This document shows positions 31,363-42,400 of a DNA stretch of 64,000 nucleotides, piece by piece. The notes beneath the pieces were generated by a model. That model was not told where the DNA came from, did no database searches, and saw only the letters and a program-made list of their open reading frames with translations. Origin of the DNA: Craterostigma plantagineum. Taxonomy: Eukaryota > Streptophyta > Magnoliopsida > Lamiales > Linderniaceae. Within the stretch, counting starts at the first letter, position 1; each line of letters begins with the position of its first letter. The stretch is taken from contig JAPQWV010000018.1 of assembly GCA_027422505.1 (NCBI GenBank), forward strand, positions 14,030,001 to 14,094,000, in the 5' to 3' direction. Position numbers and translations under genes: made by a program.

Positions 31363-32186
31363 ACCAATGAAGCCTTGGTCTAGTGGTCAAGGTGGAGTAC
31401 TTAAGGTACTTGTGGGTTAGGTTGTGGGATCGAATCCCCTCTCCCACATTTTCCTTGAGGAGTCCCCATGGCCTACGGCCCATAACTGTCGTTGTCAGGT
31501 GCTTTTGCGACGTATTCATCTGGCTCAGGCGATTAGTCTCACCTCTGGAGTGTGTGGCCAAATTAAGCTTCCGCCAGGTCTGCGTGGCGCAAAAAAGCCC
31601 ACGCCGGTATTTAGGAGTTAGCCCATAGCCACGTCGAGTGGGGATACCTCGGGATTAGAGCTGTCAATGGGCTGGGGCGGGGGGGGGCTGGCCCGCCATG
31701 TAGCGGGCCTAGAAAAATGGAACCAAGTCTGCCCCGCGGTGGGCCACGGGCCTGGCGGGCCGGGCCCGCCCGCTTAGAAGTTTTTTAATTTTTTAATTTT
31801 AATTTTATACTTTAATTTATTATACATTTTTTAATTAGTTAAGGTATTTATTAATAAATTATGGATAACCACCATATAATTATATATTTATTAATATATA
31901 TGTAGTTAATTATGGTCTAATTAATGAATTATTAACTATAAATTTATTATATATTTATTAACATTAATATATTTTAATATAATATATAATATATATAATT
32001 AAAATTGGCTGGCCACCCAGCCCCGCCCCGCCAAGCCCGCGGCCCGCGCGGGCTGGCTTGTTCAGGCCCCGCTCCTTGGCGGGCCAAAAACATTCCAGCC
32101 CAGCCCAGCCCGCCCTTTTGGAGGGGCGGGGCTGGCCGGCCCGCAAGCCACGGGCCAAATTGACCGCTACTCGGGATAGGAAAAAG
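31363..32186 (+). mobile_element. tRNA-derived SINE, interrupted by a hAT element
   Basis: It is flanked by the 12-bp target duplication AATCTCAAAAGA (31,351-31,362 and 32,187-32,198). Near the 5' end are RNA polymerase III internal promoter boxes: A-box-like TGGTCTAGTGG (31,376-31,386) and B-box-like GGATCGAATCC (about 31,427-31,437). The 3' end is a short AGGAAAAAG tail. Without the inserted hAT element and its duplication the SINE is about 302 bp. It has no coding capacity and would depend on LINE enzymes. Confidence 0.88.
31656..32169. mobile_element. Non-autonomous hAT element inside the SINE (514 bp)
   Basis: 8-bp target duplication CTCGGGAT at 31,648-31,655 and 32,170-32,177. Left end TAGAGCTGTCAATGGGC; right end, reverse-complemented, TAGCGGTCAATTTGGCCC. 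G/C-rich subterminal regions with GGCGGGCC/GGCCCGCC words flank an A/T-rich core. No transposase. The apparent 76-aa minus-strand ORF here is a by-product. Confidence 0.93.
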
Positions 32187-32198
32187 AATCTCAAAAGA

Positions 32199-32950
32199 CT
32201 ATTATGTAATATTCTCTTTTTTATGAACTTTTAATATAGCACACATACTTTACGCATTTACATATCTAATTGGCAACGATATTATGTTGAACTCGACTAA
32301 AATTTATTTCGTAAAACTAATAATGAAATTTAATGTGAATAATTCGTTAAAATAATTTTTACTTACATTTCATAAAAATAAATGTAAAACTTAAATAATA
32401 AGATATTTAAAAAAAATATAAGGGTGTTTTAATAATTTATAAATAAACATAAGGGCTTGCCTTGCATTTCTAAACTACAAACACATCTTTTGCGTTCAAG
32501 CAATGCGCATGAAACAAGAGAGAGAAATTAAAAAAACTCATTTTGGGTTTGAATTTCAAGTACGATTAGAGCAAATTTAGACTACTTTTTGGGTTATGCA
32601 GTACAATTTGAGAATAGGTTGTAAGTGTGGACTTGAGCTCTGATTTTGCCGGAAGATTTGGTTTCATTTATCTTAAATATGGGTACAGATATGAATTGGA
32701 TATATATCACTCATATTTTTCATCGACTTCGAGAAGCGTGCGGAAATGTTGGATTCGTCAATATCAAAGCTCAAACACATTTGCTAATCCTGGGTCTTTT
32801 TAAAAAATAGCCTTTGACGCCGTCAAGTTTAAAAAAATAGCACTCTTGACTTTTTGGTCAATAGCACTCTTTTTAATTAACACTTAATCATCTTCTCGTA
32901 ATCCCTTATTATTAATAAAAGAAAAAGAAAAACAAAAATAAAATACAACG
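32199..32950. other. A/T-rich intergenic region
   Basis: No gene or clear repeat. A pair of AAAAAATAGC..CTTTGACGCCGTCAAG-type segments at 32,800-32,870 is repetitive but unassigned. Confidence 0.5.
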
Positions 32951-33166
32951 CCTGAAATGAATTAAAAGCTGCACGTCCATTTTGCAGCAGAAAGCATTCA
33001 TTCCACCTCGCCCAATTATTCTTCTTCTTCTTCGTCCTCGAAGAGAAATCACCTACAATTTCTTCTGCTTCTGCAAGGCAGTCGACCCGACTTCATATCA
33101 GCTTCTTCACAGGCGAAGGAACACTCGAAAGTCCTCAGTGAAAGAATTGGAACCTGATGCCTCACT

Positions 33167-33801
33167 GTAAGTATTTTCCTGGTCGTATTTTGAATATAAC
33201 CATCTAAATTTGTAACTCTCAGTCCTAAACCCTGCTTCGAAGTAAATGGGTTCTCCCAGCTTCGAAATTCCGTTTTGGACTGCCGAACATGTTCAATTTT
33301 CGCTTTTTAAAACGTCCAGTTGGTCAGGGGACCCTGCTTGAAAGTAGGCAACCCGCGCGTTAGATCACGGGACCCTAGATAGAAGCATGAGTCCCGCACA
33401 TAAATATACGGGACCCGCACATAAATTCATGGGACCCGCGCATAAATTCATTGGACCCGCGCATAAATTCATGGGACCTCTATACCATCAGTGCATGGTT
33501 CCCGCACATTAGTGCCGGCGCATTAGATCTTGGGACCTGCGCGCAAAAACAGGGGACCCGCGCATAATCGCTTCTTATTGATAGGTCCCATGCCCCCAGA
33601 CACTAGATCTTGGGTCCCGTGCACAAGAGCTTTGGTCCCGCGCATTAGGGCTTGGGTCCCGTGAACTAGAGCCTGGGTCCCGTGATATATGTTAGGGTTT
33701 TCGAAAGGTCTTACGGTTTTGCAAGCTGTAGGGCTTCAATTAATTATGTCTACATTATAAAAATACACATCATCCGAAAATAACATTTTTAATAATCCCA
33801 G
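33167..33801 (+). other. First intron of the DEK_C gene, with GGGACCCGCGC repeat array
   Basis: Donor CACT|GTAAGT (33,167) and acceptor TAATCCCAG (ending 33,801) bracket 635 bases. Within it, 33,315-33,690 holds about 15 degenerate units of 20-25 bp around GGGACCCGCGCATAA. The first half is mostly GGGACCC, the second half mostly the complement GGGTCCC. The untranslated first exon lies at about 32,960-33,166. Confidence 0.6.
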
Positions 33802-33820
33802 AAAGAAAAATCGACCAAGA

Positions 33821-34201
33821 ATGCTGACGGACGCCCAAATCGTCGCCCGCCTCCAGGAAATCGTCCGTAACTCAGACCCCCGGACTACCACGGCCGACGC
33901 CGTCCGCCGCCGTCTAGAGGCCGACCTCGGCGTCGACCTCTCCCAAAGGAGACTGTTCATCGTGTTTGAGATCGACAGATTCTTAAACGGCGACGACCCT
34001 CCTATCGAACTTGACGGCGACGGCATCTGCGATGGTATGAGCGAAGTGATCGAAGGACAAGCACCCGAGGCTGTCCGAAACGAAGACGACGAGGCTGAGA
34101 GCGAAGTGATGGTAGGCCCAGGTTGGATCGAGGTTGTCCGAAACGACGCCGTGAAGGAGGATGTCGACCAAGCTCCGGTTGGAGAATGGCGAGAAGGGTA
34201 G
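33821..34201 (+). CDS. Small DEK_C-domain protein (126 aa)
   Basis: The ATG at 33,821 is the first after the predicted acceptor; TAG at 34,199-34,201. Residues 1-50 match the DEK C-terminal domain: TDAQIVARLQEIV, TTTADAVRRRLEADLGVDLS and a final IDRFL helix. That domain is a small helical fold that binds DNA in DEK and occurs at the N-terminus of plant chromatin proteins with SWIB domains. The rest (51-126) is acidic with two related segments (SEV..G..EVVRN) and no second domain. The gene may be a truncated relative of a DEK_C-SWIB protein or a small stand-alone gene. High GC compared with its flanks. Confidence 0.7.
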   Translation: MLTDAQIVARLQEIVRNSDPRTTTADAVRRRLEADLGVDLSQRRLFIVFEIDRFLNGDDPPIELDGDGICDGMSEVIEGQAPEAVRNEDDEAESEVMVGPGWIEVVRNDAVKEDVDQAPVGEWREG

Positions 34202-34599
34202 AATAGTAAATTATTTAATAATTTTATGCTATTGTATTGTACGTGAATCTAAGTATTTATATTTAATTTGAAGCATTATATATTATGAACCTGATATATA
34301 TTTTAATTGTATTTTAAATTGAATGAACTATATTTTATAATATATAATTAGGTTTAAAAATATATAGATAGCTGTATTTAATTAGGTTAGTTATGTAATA
34401 AACATAAAGGGGTATAAAAGAATTTACAGGTTTTACTGTAGCGATTGGCAAACAACGGACCCGTGATATAACAGTAAAAGTAAAAAAGCAACCACCACTT
34501 TAACTTTCAATTCAATTCAATTGTCTTTTCTCCTGCACACCAAACGTTTTGCAAATCGTTTCTCTGCAAGTAAAACCCAAATTCGAACCTCAATCTACA
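34202..34599. other. Spacer between the DEK_C and DUF1985 genes
   Basis: A/T-rich from 34,202 to 34,430, likely the 3' end of the DEK_C gene. One isolated GGACCCGTGATATAAC unit lies at about 34,456. A pyrimidine-rich 5'-UTR-like stretch (34,510-34,599) leads into the next ATG. Confidence 0.5.
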
Positions 34600-34686
34600 A
34601 TGGCAATCAGCGGGAACACCCAGAGAGTGAAGGTATTTGTTCTACTCTTCGTCTTCAATTTAACGGATCGAACCCTAATTTTCAAA

Positions 34687-35010
34687 ATCGGACCCGTGCT
34701 TGCAAGCATAGGACCGTGATTGCAAGCATAGGACCTTGCTTAGAAGTAGTGCGTATTTTCACGGCACCCGCCCATAAGATGATGGTCCCGATGATGGTCA
34801 CAGCACGGGTCCACTGCGTAGCGTGGGTCCCGTGACCTTGCGCCTGCGAAGAACAACACGGGACCCGTGCGCTACGAGCAGGGGACCCCTGCGTTATAAG
34901 CAGGGGACCCACGCTTATTCGCAGGGGACACATGTCTGGACCATCATCTTGTGGGCGGGTCCCGTTAAAATTCGCACAGGTTTCGTGTAAATTCACACAG
35001 GTCCCCTGTC
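34687..35010. repeat. GGGACCC repeat array in intron 1 of the DUF1985 gene
   Basis: About 14 degenerate units with GGACCCGTG, GGGACCC or GGGTCCC cores spaced 18-30 bp, inside the intron 34,633-35,059. They are the same motif family as 33,315-33,690, in the first intron of the neighbouring gene. Confidence 0.75.
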
Positions 35011-36710
35011 AATATTTATACCAAGTAATTGGCTACAATGTGTTTTACGTATAAATTAGGTTGTGATGAAGAAGCAGTTCGACACAGTGGACGAAGTTCC
35101 TGATTGCCGTCCTGCGGTGAGCTCGTTATACAGCGACGCCAGCGAGTTAATAAGACGGTGTCTTAACCAGGATGAGTTTCAGTTTTTTTGTGCCTCGAGT
35201 CCGTTCGGCCGCCTTGTTATGGCCGAGCCGGATTTTAAGCTTTCGCTTCAGTTGTTGTGGTACCTCATCCAGAGGCAGACCACTCTGCACAACCGTGAAG
35301 AGCTCTGGATGGTTATTGGCAATAGGCCACTCAGATTTTCAAAATCGAATTACTGCCTAATCACCGGGCTCAAGTTCGAAGCCGCGATACCGGCGGTGAA
35401 CGAAGACGAAGCATTCGCGAGGAGACATTTTGGCGGTAGAGCCCAAATTCGCTTGTCTCACGTCAAGATTGCGTCGGAGGGTTTGTCTGGCGACGAAGAA
35501 CGTAGGGACGACGAGAAGCTGAAGTTGGCGAACGTCTACTTCGCCACCGTGGTGTTGTTGGCCCGAAAGTCAAAGAAGGACACCGTCGTGAGTCCTTGGG
35601 TCCTCCATCTCGCTGAAGACCTGTTTGCTTTCTCACAGTATCCTTGGGGCAGCCTGGCTTTCAGGGATGTCATACGCTCCGTTAAAAGAAATCTAGTTGA
35701 GATCAAACGGGATTGGCTGATAAGTGGGTTCGTGCAGCCACTTCAGGTGATTTATAATTAAGTTTTGCCATACCTTGTTTTGACATGATTGCTAATATTA
35801 TTTGCGTTATGAATTCAGATAATGGCATACGAGTGCATACCGGGCGTTGCAGACGAGTTGGCGGATCGCAAAGAAGAAGATTACACGCCACGCATGCTCA
35901 GGGTGGTGACGAGAAATTGGAGTCGCAAGGGATGCCCGACTTTTAAGTCCGTCGCATCACACGCTGACAGGTCCCATGTACAAGGATTGATAGTGCCGTC
36001 AGCCTTCGAGCTGGAGGGACCGTACTTTAGGGACAGCGTTTTCGATGTTGGGGCCCCACACGAACTATTCGATCGTGTCACGGACCTACTCCTGCAGGGA
36101 GTGAATGTTACGTGTTCCCGCGGCCACCGCCATCGCGGTTCGGGTTCTAGCCGGCAGAATTTCGTGCCTGAGACCATAGCCCAGATCGAGGGCAGTGGCC
36201 GTCGCGACAGCGATATGATGTTGCATCACGGCAACATCCCCGAACATCCGCACGAGCACGGCTTTCATGCAGCTCCGGAGACGGTCCATCAACTGGTCAG
36301 GGTTTCGCCTCGGGTCCACGCTTCGATGAATGGCAAAGTCGTATGGACCATAACTTCACCACGTTGTTTGGGCGATTCGACCAGCTTGGCACGAGATTGC
36401 ATCAGTTTCAAGAAGAAGAGGGTCGACGGTGGTCGACGAACGAGAGGAGGTGGGATGCGTACGAGGACCATTGGACGCAAATGCGATCGTGGGGCGACAG
36501 CCTGAGGGAGTTGGGGAACTCGGTTCAGGGTTTGGCGAGCAGATTTTATCACGGGTCTCGCACTACGCCTACCGAAGCTCGTTATAGTAAGCTTTTTATT
36601 TATACTTAGTTTTTTAATTAGTTGTGTAGATTACTTATCATTTACCATTTACGATGTAGATGTCGATCTAAGCGAGTTTGGTGGTGGATCGCACGCTCCA
36701 CAGACCGAGT

Positions 36711-36848
36711 TTGGGCGTGGATCGTCGGTCGCTACACCGCCCGATATTGGGCGTGGATCGGTCGCTACACCGCCCGAGATTGGGCGTGGATCGGTCGCTA
36801 CACCGCCCGATATTGGGCGTGGATCGGCCGTTATATCGCCGGATATTG
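36711..36848 (+). repeat. 33-bp coding tandem repeat (GRGSVATPPDI x4)
   Basis: Four units of 33 bp, the first and last slightly altered, encode GRGSVATPPDI/PPEI in the frame fixed by the flanking splice sites (acceptor ending 36,659, donor at 36,849). The other frames give Tyr/Trp-rich artefacts. Confidence 0.85.
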
Positions 36849-37796
36849 GTAAGTTTTTATACTTAAGGACGTGAAAAATAATATATAGTTATTTTCGAAT
36901 TTTCTTGTATAGATTACGACGAGAGATGGAGGAGGACATCGTACATGGGACCGGATGGCTATATTCCGAGTCTGGATGCATGGGACGGTCACAGTCCGTC
37001 GGAATGGGCAGACTCCCGTTGGAAATACTATGTCCAACGGTTTGGACCGGCGAAGACGCAGAGAGAAGAGAAGAGGTGGTCGCGACGGACGACGAGGTCG
37101 CGACGGACGTAGAGGCTCCAGAGGAACACGCTCAGTTCGAGACCATGGACGAGCCTCCAGACGACCACGCTCATTCGAGACTGCCGAGCTGCTACAGGAC
37201 GTCCCTCAGTTGGAGACGCACGCCGAGGCTTCGGTTTCTGTCCAAGCGGCCGACAAAGGAAAAAGGCGTCGTCAGAGAGAAGACCCCTGAGCGGACGAAG
37301 AAGCCATCTTGGTACACGACGACGCCGTTCACCGATTTCCCATCGACGAATACGGTCAAAGCTCCGAAGCTTACGGCGTTCCAGCGGCATATCCAGTTCA
37401 AGGCCAATAACATGTGGCCAAAAGTCGAAAGTCAGCTTTTAACGATCATGCAGATTACCGGCATGAAGGTCCAAGGGAAGCTACAAGAACACGACCCTAA
37501 GATGGCTCCTGAACCTGGCGACTGAGGGTTTCCACTCGATGAGATGGTACGTATATAAATTTACCAAATACCTTTCGTCACCTCACTTGAATGTGTTGAA
37601 AAACGGTCTATATTGTATTGCAGCACGTCGATGAATGCCTCGCTGGGATCGATTACATGCAGAAATTTAGCAAATCGGTTGCGACCAAAGTCGCGTACAT
37701 GCCCTGTAGGTTTATGACGCTCGTCGACGAGCGAGGGGTGCTAAATTTCCTCGGGAAGCCGTCTGGGAAAGGCATCAGATCTAGTATCTTGAGACA

Positions 37797-37941
37797 CCTA
37801 TTTATTTTAAACAAATAAAATACACAACCATTTATAAGGAGGTAAAAAACCTTGTGTTCTAACCAACGTGGGACAAATATTTTCCTATTTTATTTCCTCA
37901 AGTATTAAGCCCATTCTCATTCAAGCCCATTAACTCCAACA
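37797..37941 (-). repeat. Truncated Copia-A 3' LTR at the duplication junction
   Basis: It matches the first 145 bases of the LTR at 30,898-31,042 (TGTTGGAGTTAATGGGC at its inner end). Homology stops abruptly at 37,797, where the DUF1985 gene begins on the other side. A polypurine tract (GTGGGGGAT on the minus strand, 37,942-37,950) abuts its inner end, confirming it as a 3' LTR. Confidence 0.85.
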
Positions 37942-38479
37942 ATCCCCCACATGAATGAGAAGTGTTTCCCTTTTCGGAGTTTATACGTTCGTCATTGACC
38001 TCTGCTTAGAGGATACTATATTTTATTATTTGAACTTCCTCCTTGTAAAGCATGTTTGATTTACTAGCAGTCTAGTAGACGTGGTCCTTGAACTATCCCA
38101 CCTTTTGTGTAAACAAACCCACGTACAATACACGCATGTCATTTCTATTTGTTCAGTTCTCATTGTTTTGTTCGTTTTGGCTGTGAACACGTCTTGATTC
38201 TGCGAGGGTTTCTAAAGAACTGAGCCTTTTCCAGCCCTCCTTTGAAGCAGCCCCACTTCTCCCTTACATAGGTAACTTCTCACGTCGTGAGTATTTTCAA
38301 TCAATTCTCTGTGACAATCATTAAAGCATTATAATGCTAGCCCTTTTCATCCTCACTATTTCTGACAGGAATGAGCGGGGTTACCCCACAGTGATACTAA
38401 GTCCCAAGTTTAGGTTGTCCCTTTGAACTTAGATCTTGGGATCTCCAGTTACTTAGGTTGGGTTTCCTTTTTAGAACTT
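37942..38479 (-). other. Copia-A 3' untranslated region, copy 2
   Basis: Non-coding sequence between the polypurine tract and the pol stop codon. Nothing else recognised. The equivalent of copy 1 lies outside the window. Confidence 0.7.
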
Positions 38480-39113
38480 TTATACTTTAAGGCTTCTCAA
38501 GTCCATTCCTTTCGTCAACCTATAAATTGCGTCTCTATTTAACCTTTCGTTAGCGGATCCGCTATGTTATCTTCGATTTTACGTAATCTATCGAGATAAT
38601 TCCAGTTGAGAGCAATTGTCTAAGGGTATTATGTCGACGGCGTATATGCCTCGATTTACCATTATACATCGTACTCTGTGCCCGTCCAATTGCCGAGTGG
38701 CTATCGCAGTGTATGCATATAGGTGGCACCGGTTTTTCCAATTTTGGAATATCCTGTAGTAAGTGGCGTAGCCATTCAGCTTCTTCTCCACTTTTTTCTA
38801 AGGCAATAAACTAAGATTCCATAGTGGACCTTGCTATTTCAGTTTGTTTTGAGGATTTCCATAACACTACAGCTCATGCTAGTGTAAACACATATCCACT
38901 TGTGCATTTTGAGTCTTTTATATCAGATATCCAATTTGCGCTAGTGTACCCTTCTAGTACAGCTGGATATTTTCCATAGTGCAATCGGAGATCACGAGTA
39001 TACCGTAGGTATCTCAAAACTCTTATAATTGCAGTCCAGTGCTCCGCACTTGGATTGCTTGTGTATGAACTTAATTTGCTTATCGCATACGCGAGGTCTG
39101 GCCTAGTACAACT
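38480..39113 (-). pseudogene. Copia-A pol C-terminus, copy 2
   Basis: Same as 1-614 but complete to its stop codon (TAA at 38,480-38,482) after LTKGMDLRSLKV. Differs by a few 1-base indels near 38,543 and 38,570. The CAACT target site is at 39,109-39,113, where Copia-B is inserted. Confidence 0.88.
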
Positions 39114-39405
39114 TGTAATTCCAGATTATCCAAGAACACTTCAACAGATTAAACCTTCAATTAATATTATGAATAGTGTTTGGAGGCTTAGTGTTGAATA
39201 CGTGAAGTTTTAGAAAATGGAAACTTAGATAACAATGTAGGGTTTAGGGCTTAAAGACCTTGAATAGGTGTTAAGCCCATTGGGCCCTAACAAACCCATT
39301 ACACCTATCAACCCATCTTAAATGAAATAACACAATTAAATACATCAAAATGAAATACAAAGACTTTGAATAAATATTTTGAACACTTCTAAAATATTCC
39401 TAACA
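39114..39405 (-). repeat. Copia-B 3' LTR, copy 2
   Basis: Identical to 615-907 except for one lost base near 39,303. The polypurine tract AAGGGGAGAA (minus strand) is at 39,406-39,415. Confidence 0.95.
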
Positions 39406-39453
39406 TTCTCCCCTTAAGTGTCCAAATTACGATGAAGCCTATTATCTAAGTCT

Positions 39454-42400
39454 TCATTTCTTCTTCTTCGAGCGAGGAGGAGGTGGAGGTTCCCTGTGAG
39501 CTAGATATGTCTTCCTAAATCCAAGGGTGTGCTCGAACTGTCTGATGTCGTTTCTGAGCACGATTCTATCTAGGATTCCTTGGATAATTTTATCCAGAAT
39601 GTTCTGGAAGTTCTGTCCCTTTGAGTATTGTATCGTCAGGGGCCGTCTCTTGTCTTATCCTGAGTTGTTTTAGGATTATCTGCGTTGTCTCATCAGAGAA
39701 CTTGGCAGCTTCTGCTAATAAGAATGCCTGCATCTGATTTTTTGTTCGTTGAAGGTATGTGATCACAGGTTGTGGTTCAAGGAAGATGTAACCTTCGCCG
39801 AATTGATCAAGATCCTTGTACCTATTATCAGGCTGTGTCAAGTTTACTTTGCTCATATTACTTTCCAAGGACATTAGAAAATCATGTGAAGCGTAGAACT
39901 TGATCTGCCTCAGCATGCATTCTTTGATAGCTCTGTATCCTTCACGCCTTTCGCGAGTGTCGAGGATGAATTTGTTGCGATATAAGTTGTACAACTTGTT
40001 CAGTTCGCCCAATGGAAAGAAAAGAAGATCGGCTTCTGTAAATCTATCGATAGACCTGTCATACCTCTCGATCACATAGACAGGGCCTACGTATCTTCCC
40101 ATCCCGCACTCTATGTTCTGGATGTCGCAGATGGCCTTTTGAGCTCTGAGGTGTTTTTTTGTATTGTTCTGTCGTCATTCCACCTCTTCCTGAGCTTTCC
40201 CAGAGCATGATCTGATGACGAAGACCCTTGGGCGTTCCTCTTAGGTGCTCAAGACCTCGAAGATTCAGCTCGTTGACTTCCTTTATTTCTTCCTCCTTCC
40301 GCCAGATCCTTGGATAATAGTCTTCAAGAAAGGTGCCTTGATCTTCGCGTTTCTCCAATGAGTCTCTATGAACTCGTAACCCGGTGTCGGTCTCTCGGGC
40401 ACTTGATGTCGAAGGAGGTCTGGGAGGTTTGCTTCAGGTTTTCTCCTTGCTCCTCTTCTTCTCGATCGATACAAACGAAGTCTGACGCCGCCGCTCTTAT
40501 AATATTTCTTACATTTTCAATTCTCAGGCGGGAATCTGCTTCTGTCTCTGTTCTCGTCAGTCATTCTTCTTCTAGTATGTATTTGTCGATGTAGACCTGA
40601 GGATCTTGAGGACGAGGGGTTGTGGTTGTTTGGACTGGTTGGGTGGAGGTCCTCGAAGAGCCAGACTCAAATTCGCCAAGGGAAGTTGTCTGGTTCGGCC
40701 CTGGCGAGGCTCGTCTAACTCCGGAGGACCTTTGTGGTGGTGGATTGGATGATCGGGATCGGGAACCAGCTTCACGAATCTGAACTCCTCTTCTTCGTCC
40801 ACGACTACCTGTTGTGGTTCTTTGTCTCTTGTTCTCCCCCTCAGTACCATCCTGGTCGTCAGGATCATCATGACGATGCTTCTGGCTGGGGCCTTCTTGA
40901 CGACAGGTAGTCGGGTCAGGTATAACTCCACCCGCAATCAGCTTTCGGTACAGGTTTTCTTCTTTTGGATTTTGTTGATTGTCGAGTTCAAGGAGTCGAG
41001 AGATTCCGATGTCGAAGAGCTGGAGTAAGGGCATGTGGTAGGGATCAGTTGGACTTGATGCTCTTGGTGGTAAAGAGATGTTCCTAGGTTGCAACGACGG
41101 TTGTTCCGCCATGGGACCCTTTCCTTTGTCCATTGAGGTGGTTTAGACTGCAGCCCTAATGAGTCCTTGAACCCGCGGTATGGTGATGGTTTCCAAGAAC
41201 TCATATAGGTGATTCTCCAGGTAGGCCGTTGTCACACCTATAGGAGTTGTAGAAGGTGCTCCGGCGCCGCTAGGGTTAGCCGTTATCACACGTTCAGAAC
41301 TAAGTTCTGTACGGTGGCCCTCGTCAACCGAAGTCTGTCGTACTTCAGTAACCTTGGATCTTCCGACCTCTCCTTGCGATGCATCTCGAGGAGATGGTGC
41401 TCGAGGAGATGGTGGCCCTTGTGTGGAGCTTTCACCGGGGCCACTTCCCGTTGGCACACGTCCAGAACTAGGTCCTGTACGGTGGCTCTCGGATGGTGAG
41501 CTGCTGAGATCATCATCATCCGAGAGGCTTCCGTCCAATCCTCGAAAGGCCTCAATCGTGGGCTCTTCTATGGACGTTGAGGCCTGTTAGACAGGCTGAG
41601 TCTCGGGTTGTGTCGTATGTATAGTGACATTTTCGAGTGGAAGTGACACTTGACCCGAGGTGACAGTGATTTGGGGGGTGTGTAGTGGATTTTGAGACAC
41701 TTGTCTGTTAGGAGACAAGTGAATGGTCAGGCTCGGGTTGTGTTTGCGCCGTTGGGTCGGGTTCGGCGACTTCTACCCTAGGGAGTGACCTGGCCTTTTC
41801 TGACTGAGGGACTTCAGATGTTAATATCTCAGAAACAACTGTTTGTTGTTGTTCGATCTGTTCAGGCCGTGGTTATTGTTCGAGTGTTTGTTCTGGGATG
41901 GTTTGTTGAGGGGTAAGTTGCGATTGTTGAGTGATTGTCAATGTTTCGGTGGTTTCTCTCTGTTCGTCGGTCTCCCTCACACTCTCACTAACCCCTGGGT
42001 TAGACTCGGGTGGGTTTTCCTGAGTCATGGAGTGGGGTTGCCTGAGTCATGGGGTGGGGTTAGACTCTCTCACACTCTCACACATCTATGTTGTATTTCT
42101 GGCAGTAGGCTTCTATATTTTTTGGGCTAGCTAGGGTTAGTAACTCGCGCGAAATCGGCATAGATGTGCGCGAGTACTTTCCGTCAGTCTTTCCTTTTGA
42201 AGAAATTTGAGTTTGGGTGGTCTGTAGTTTTCTTCTTCTGGTCGTGGTGGTATCCCGGTGTTGTGGTCATAAAGTGGTGGATCATTAGTGAGAACCACCG
42301 GGGATAGGGCAAGTTCTGTGGCTTCTTCGATTTTGACTTCGATCTCTGATGAAGCTGATCGTCCAGGTCAGATGTGATCAGCTTGGCATAGTCGTAACTT

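Larger units (their letters stand above)
1..37796. repeat. Copy 1 of a 38.5-kb direct duplication (left end outside window)
   Basis: Sequence from position 1 to about 25,970 reappears from 38,502 to the end of the window in the same orientation. The offset drifts from 38,498 to 38,531 through small indels. All nested insertions sit at identical sites in both copies, so this is duplication of an already nested block rather than independent insertions. Differences seen by eye are mainly C/T and G/A changes, homopolymer indels, one 3-bp indel and one 17-bp indel, about 0.2% overall. Only 25,970-37,796 of this unit has no second copy inside the window. The right end at 37,796 is inferred from the broken LTR and gene that meet there. 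Confidence 0.9.
34600..37796 (+). pseudogene. Spliced DUF1985 / Ulp1-protease-type gene, broken and truncated
   Basis: Exon 1 (34,600-34,632, MAISGNTQRVK) joins in frame to exon 2 (35,060-35,746) over an intron of 427 bases, then exon 3 from 35,819. Exon 2 carries a DUF1985 domain: FCASSPFGRLV, IGNRPLRFSKSNYCLITGL, LANVYFATVVLLA and YPWGSLAFRDVI. Later exons (to 36,586; 36,660-36,848; from 36,913) carry a coiled-coil-like QFQEEEGRRWSTNERRW, a GRGSVATPPDI repeat and the KPSWYTTTPFTDF motif seen before Ulp1-like protease domains in plant transposon-borne genes. A frame shift near 36,300 and an in-frame TAG at 37,110 disable it. The last piece (37,622-37,796) ends at the duplication junction before any catalytic His-Asp-Cys domain. 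Such genes are often carried by Mutator-like elements; no terminal repeats were seen here. Confidence 0.65.

Noticed and set aside
31424..31628. Plus-strand ORFs of 65-81 aa in the SINE
   Set aside because: They overlap Pol III promoter boxes and SINE body; no protein similarity recognised.
36622..36852. Tyr/Trp-rich 76-aa repeat ORF
   Set aside because: Wrong frame of the 33-bp repeat; splice sites on both sides fix the GRGSVATPPDI frame.
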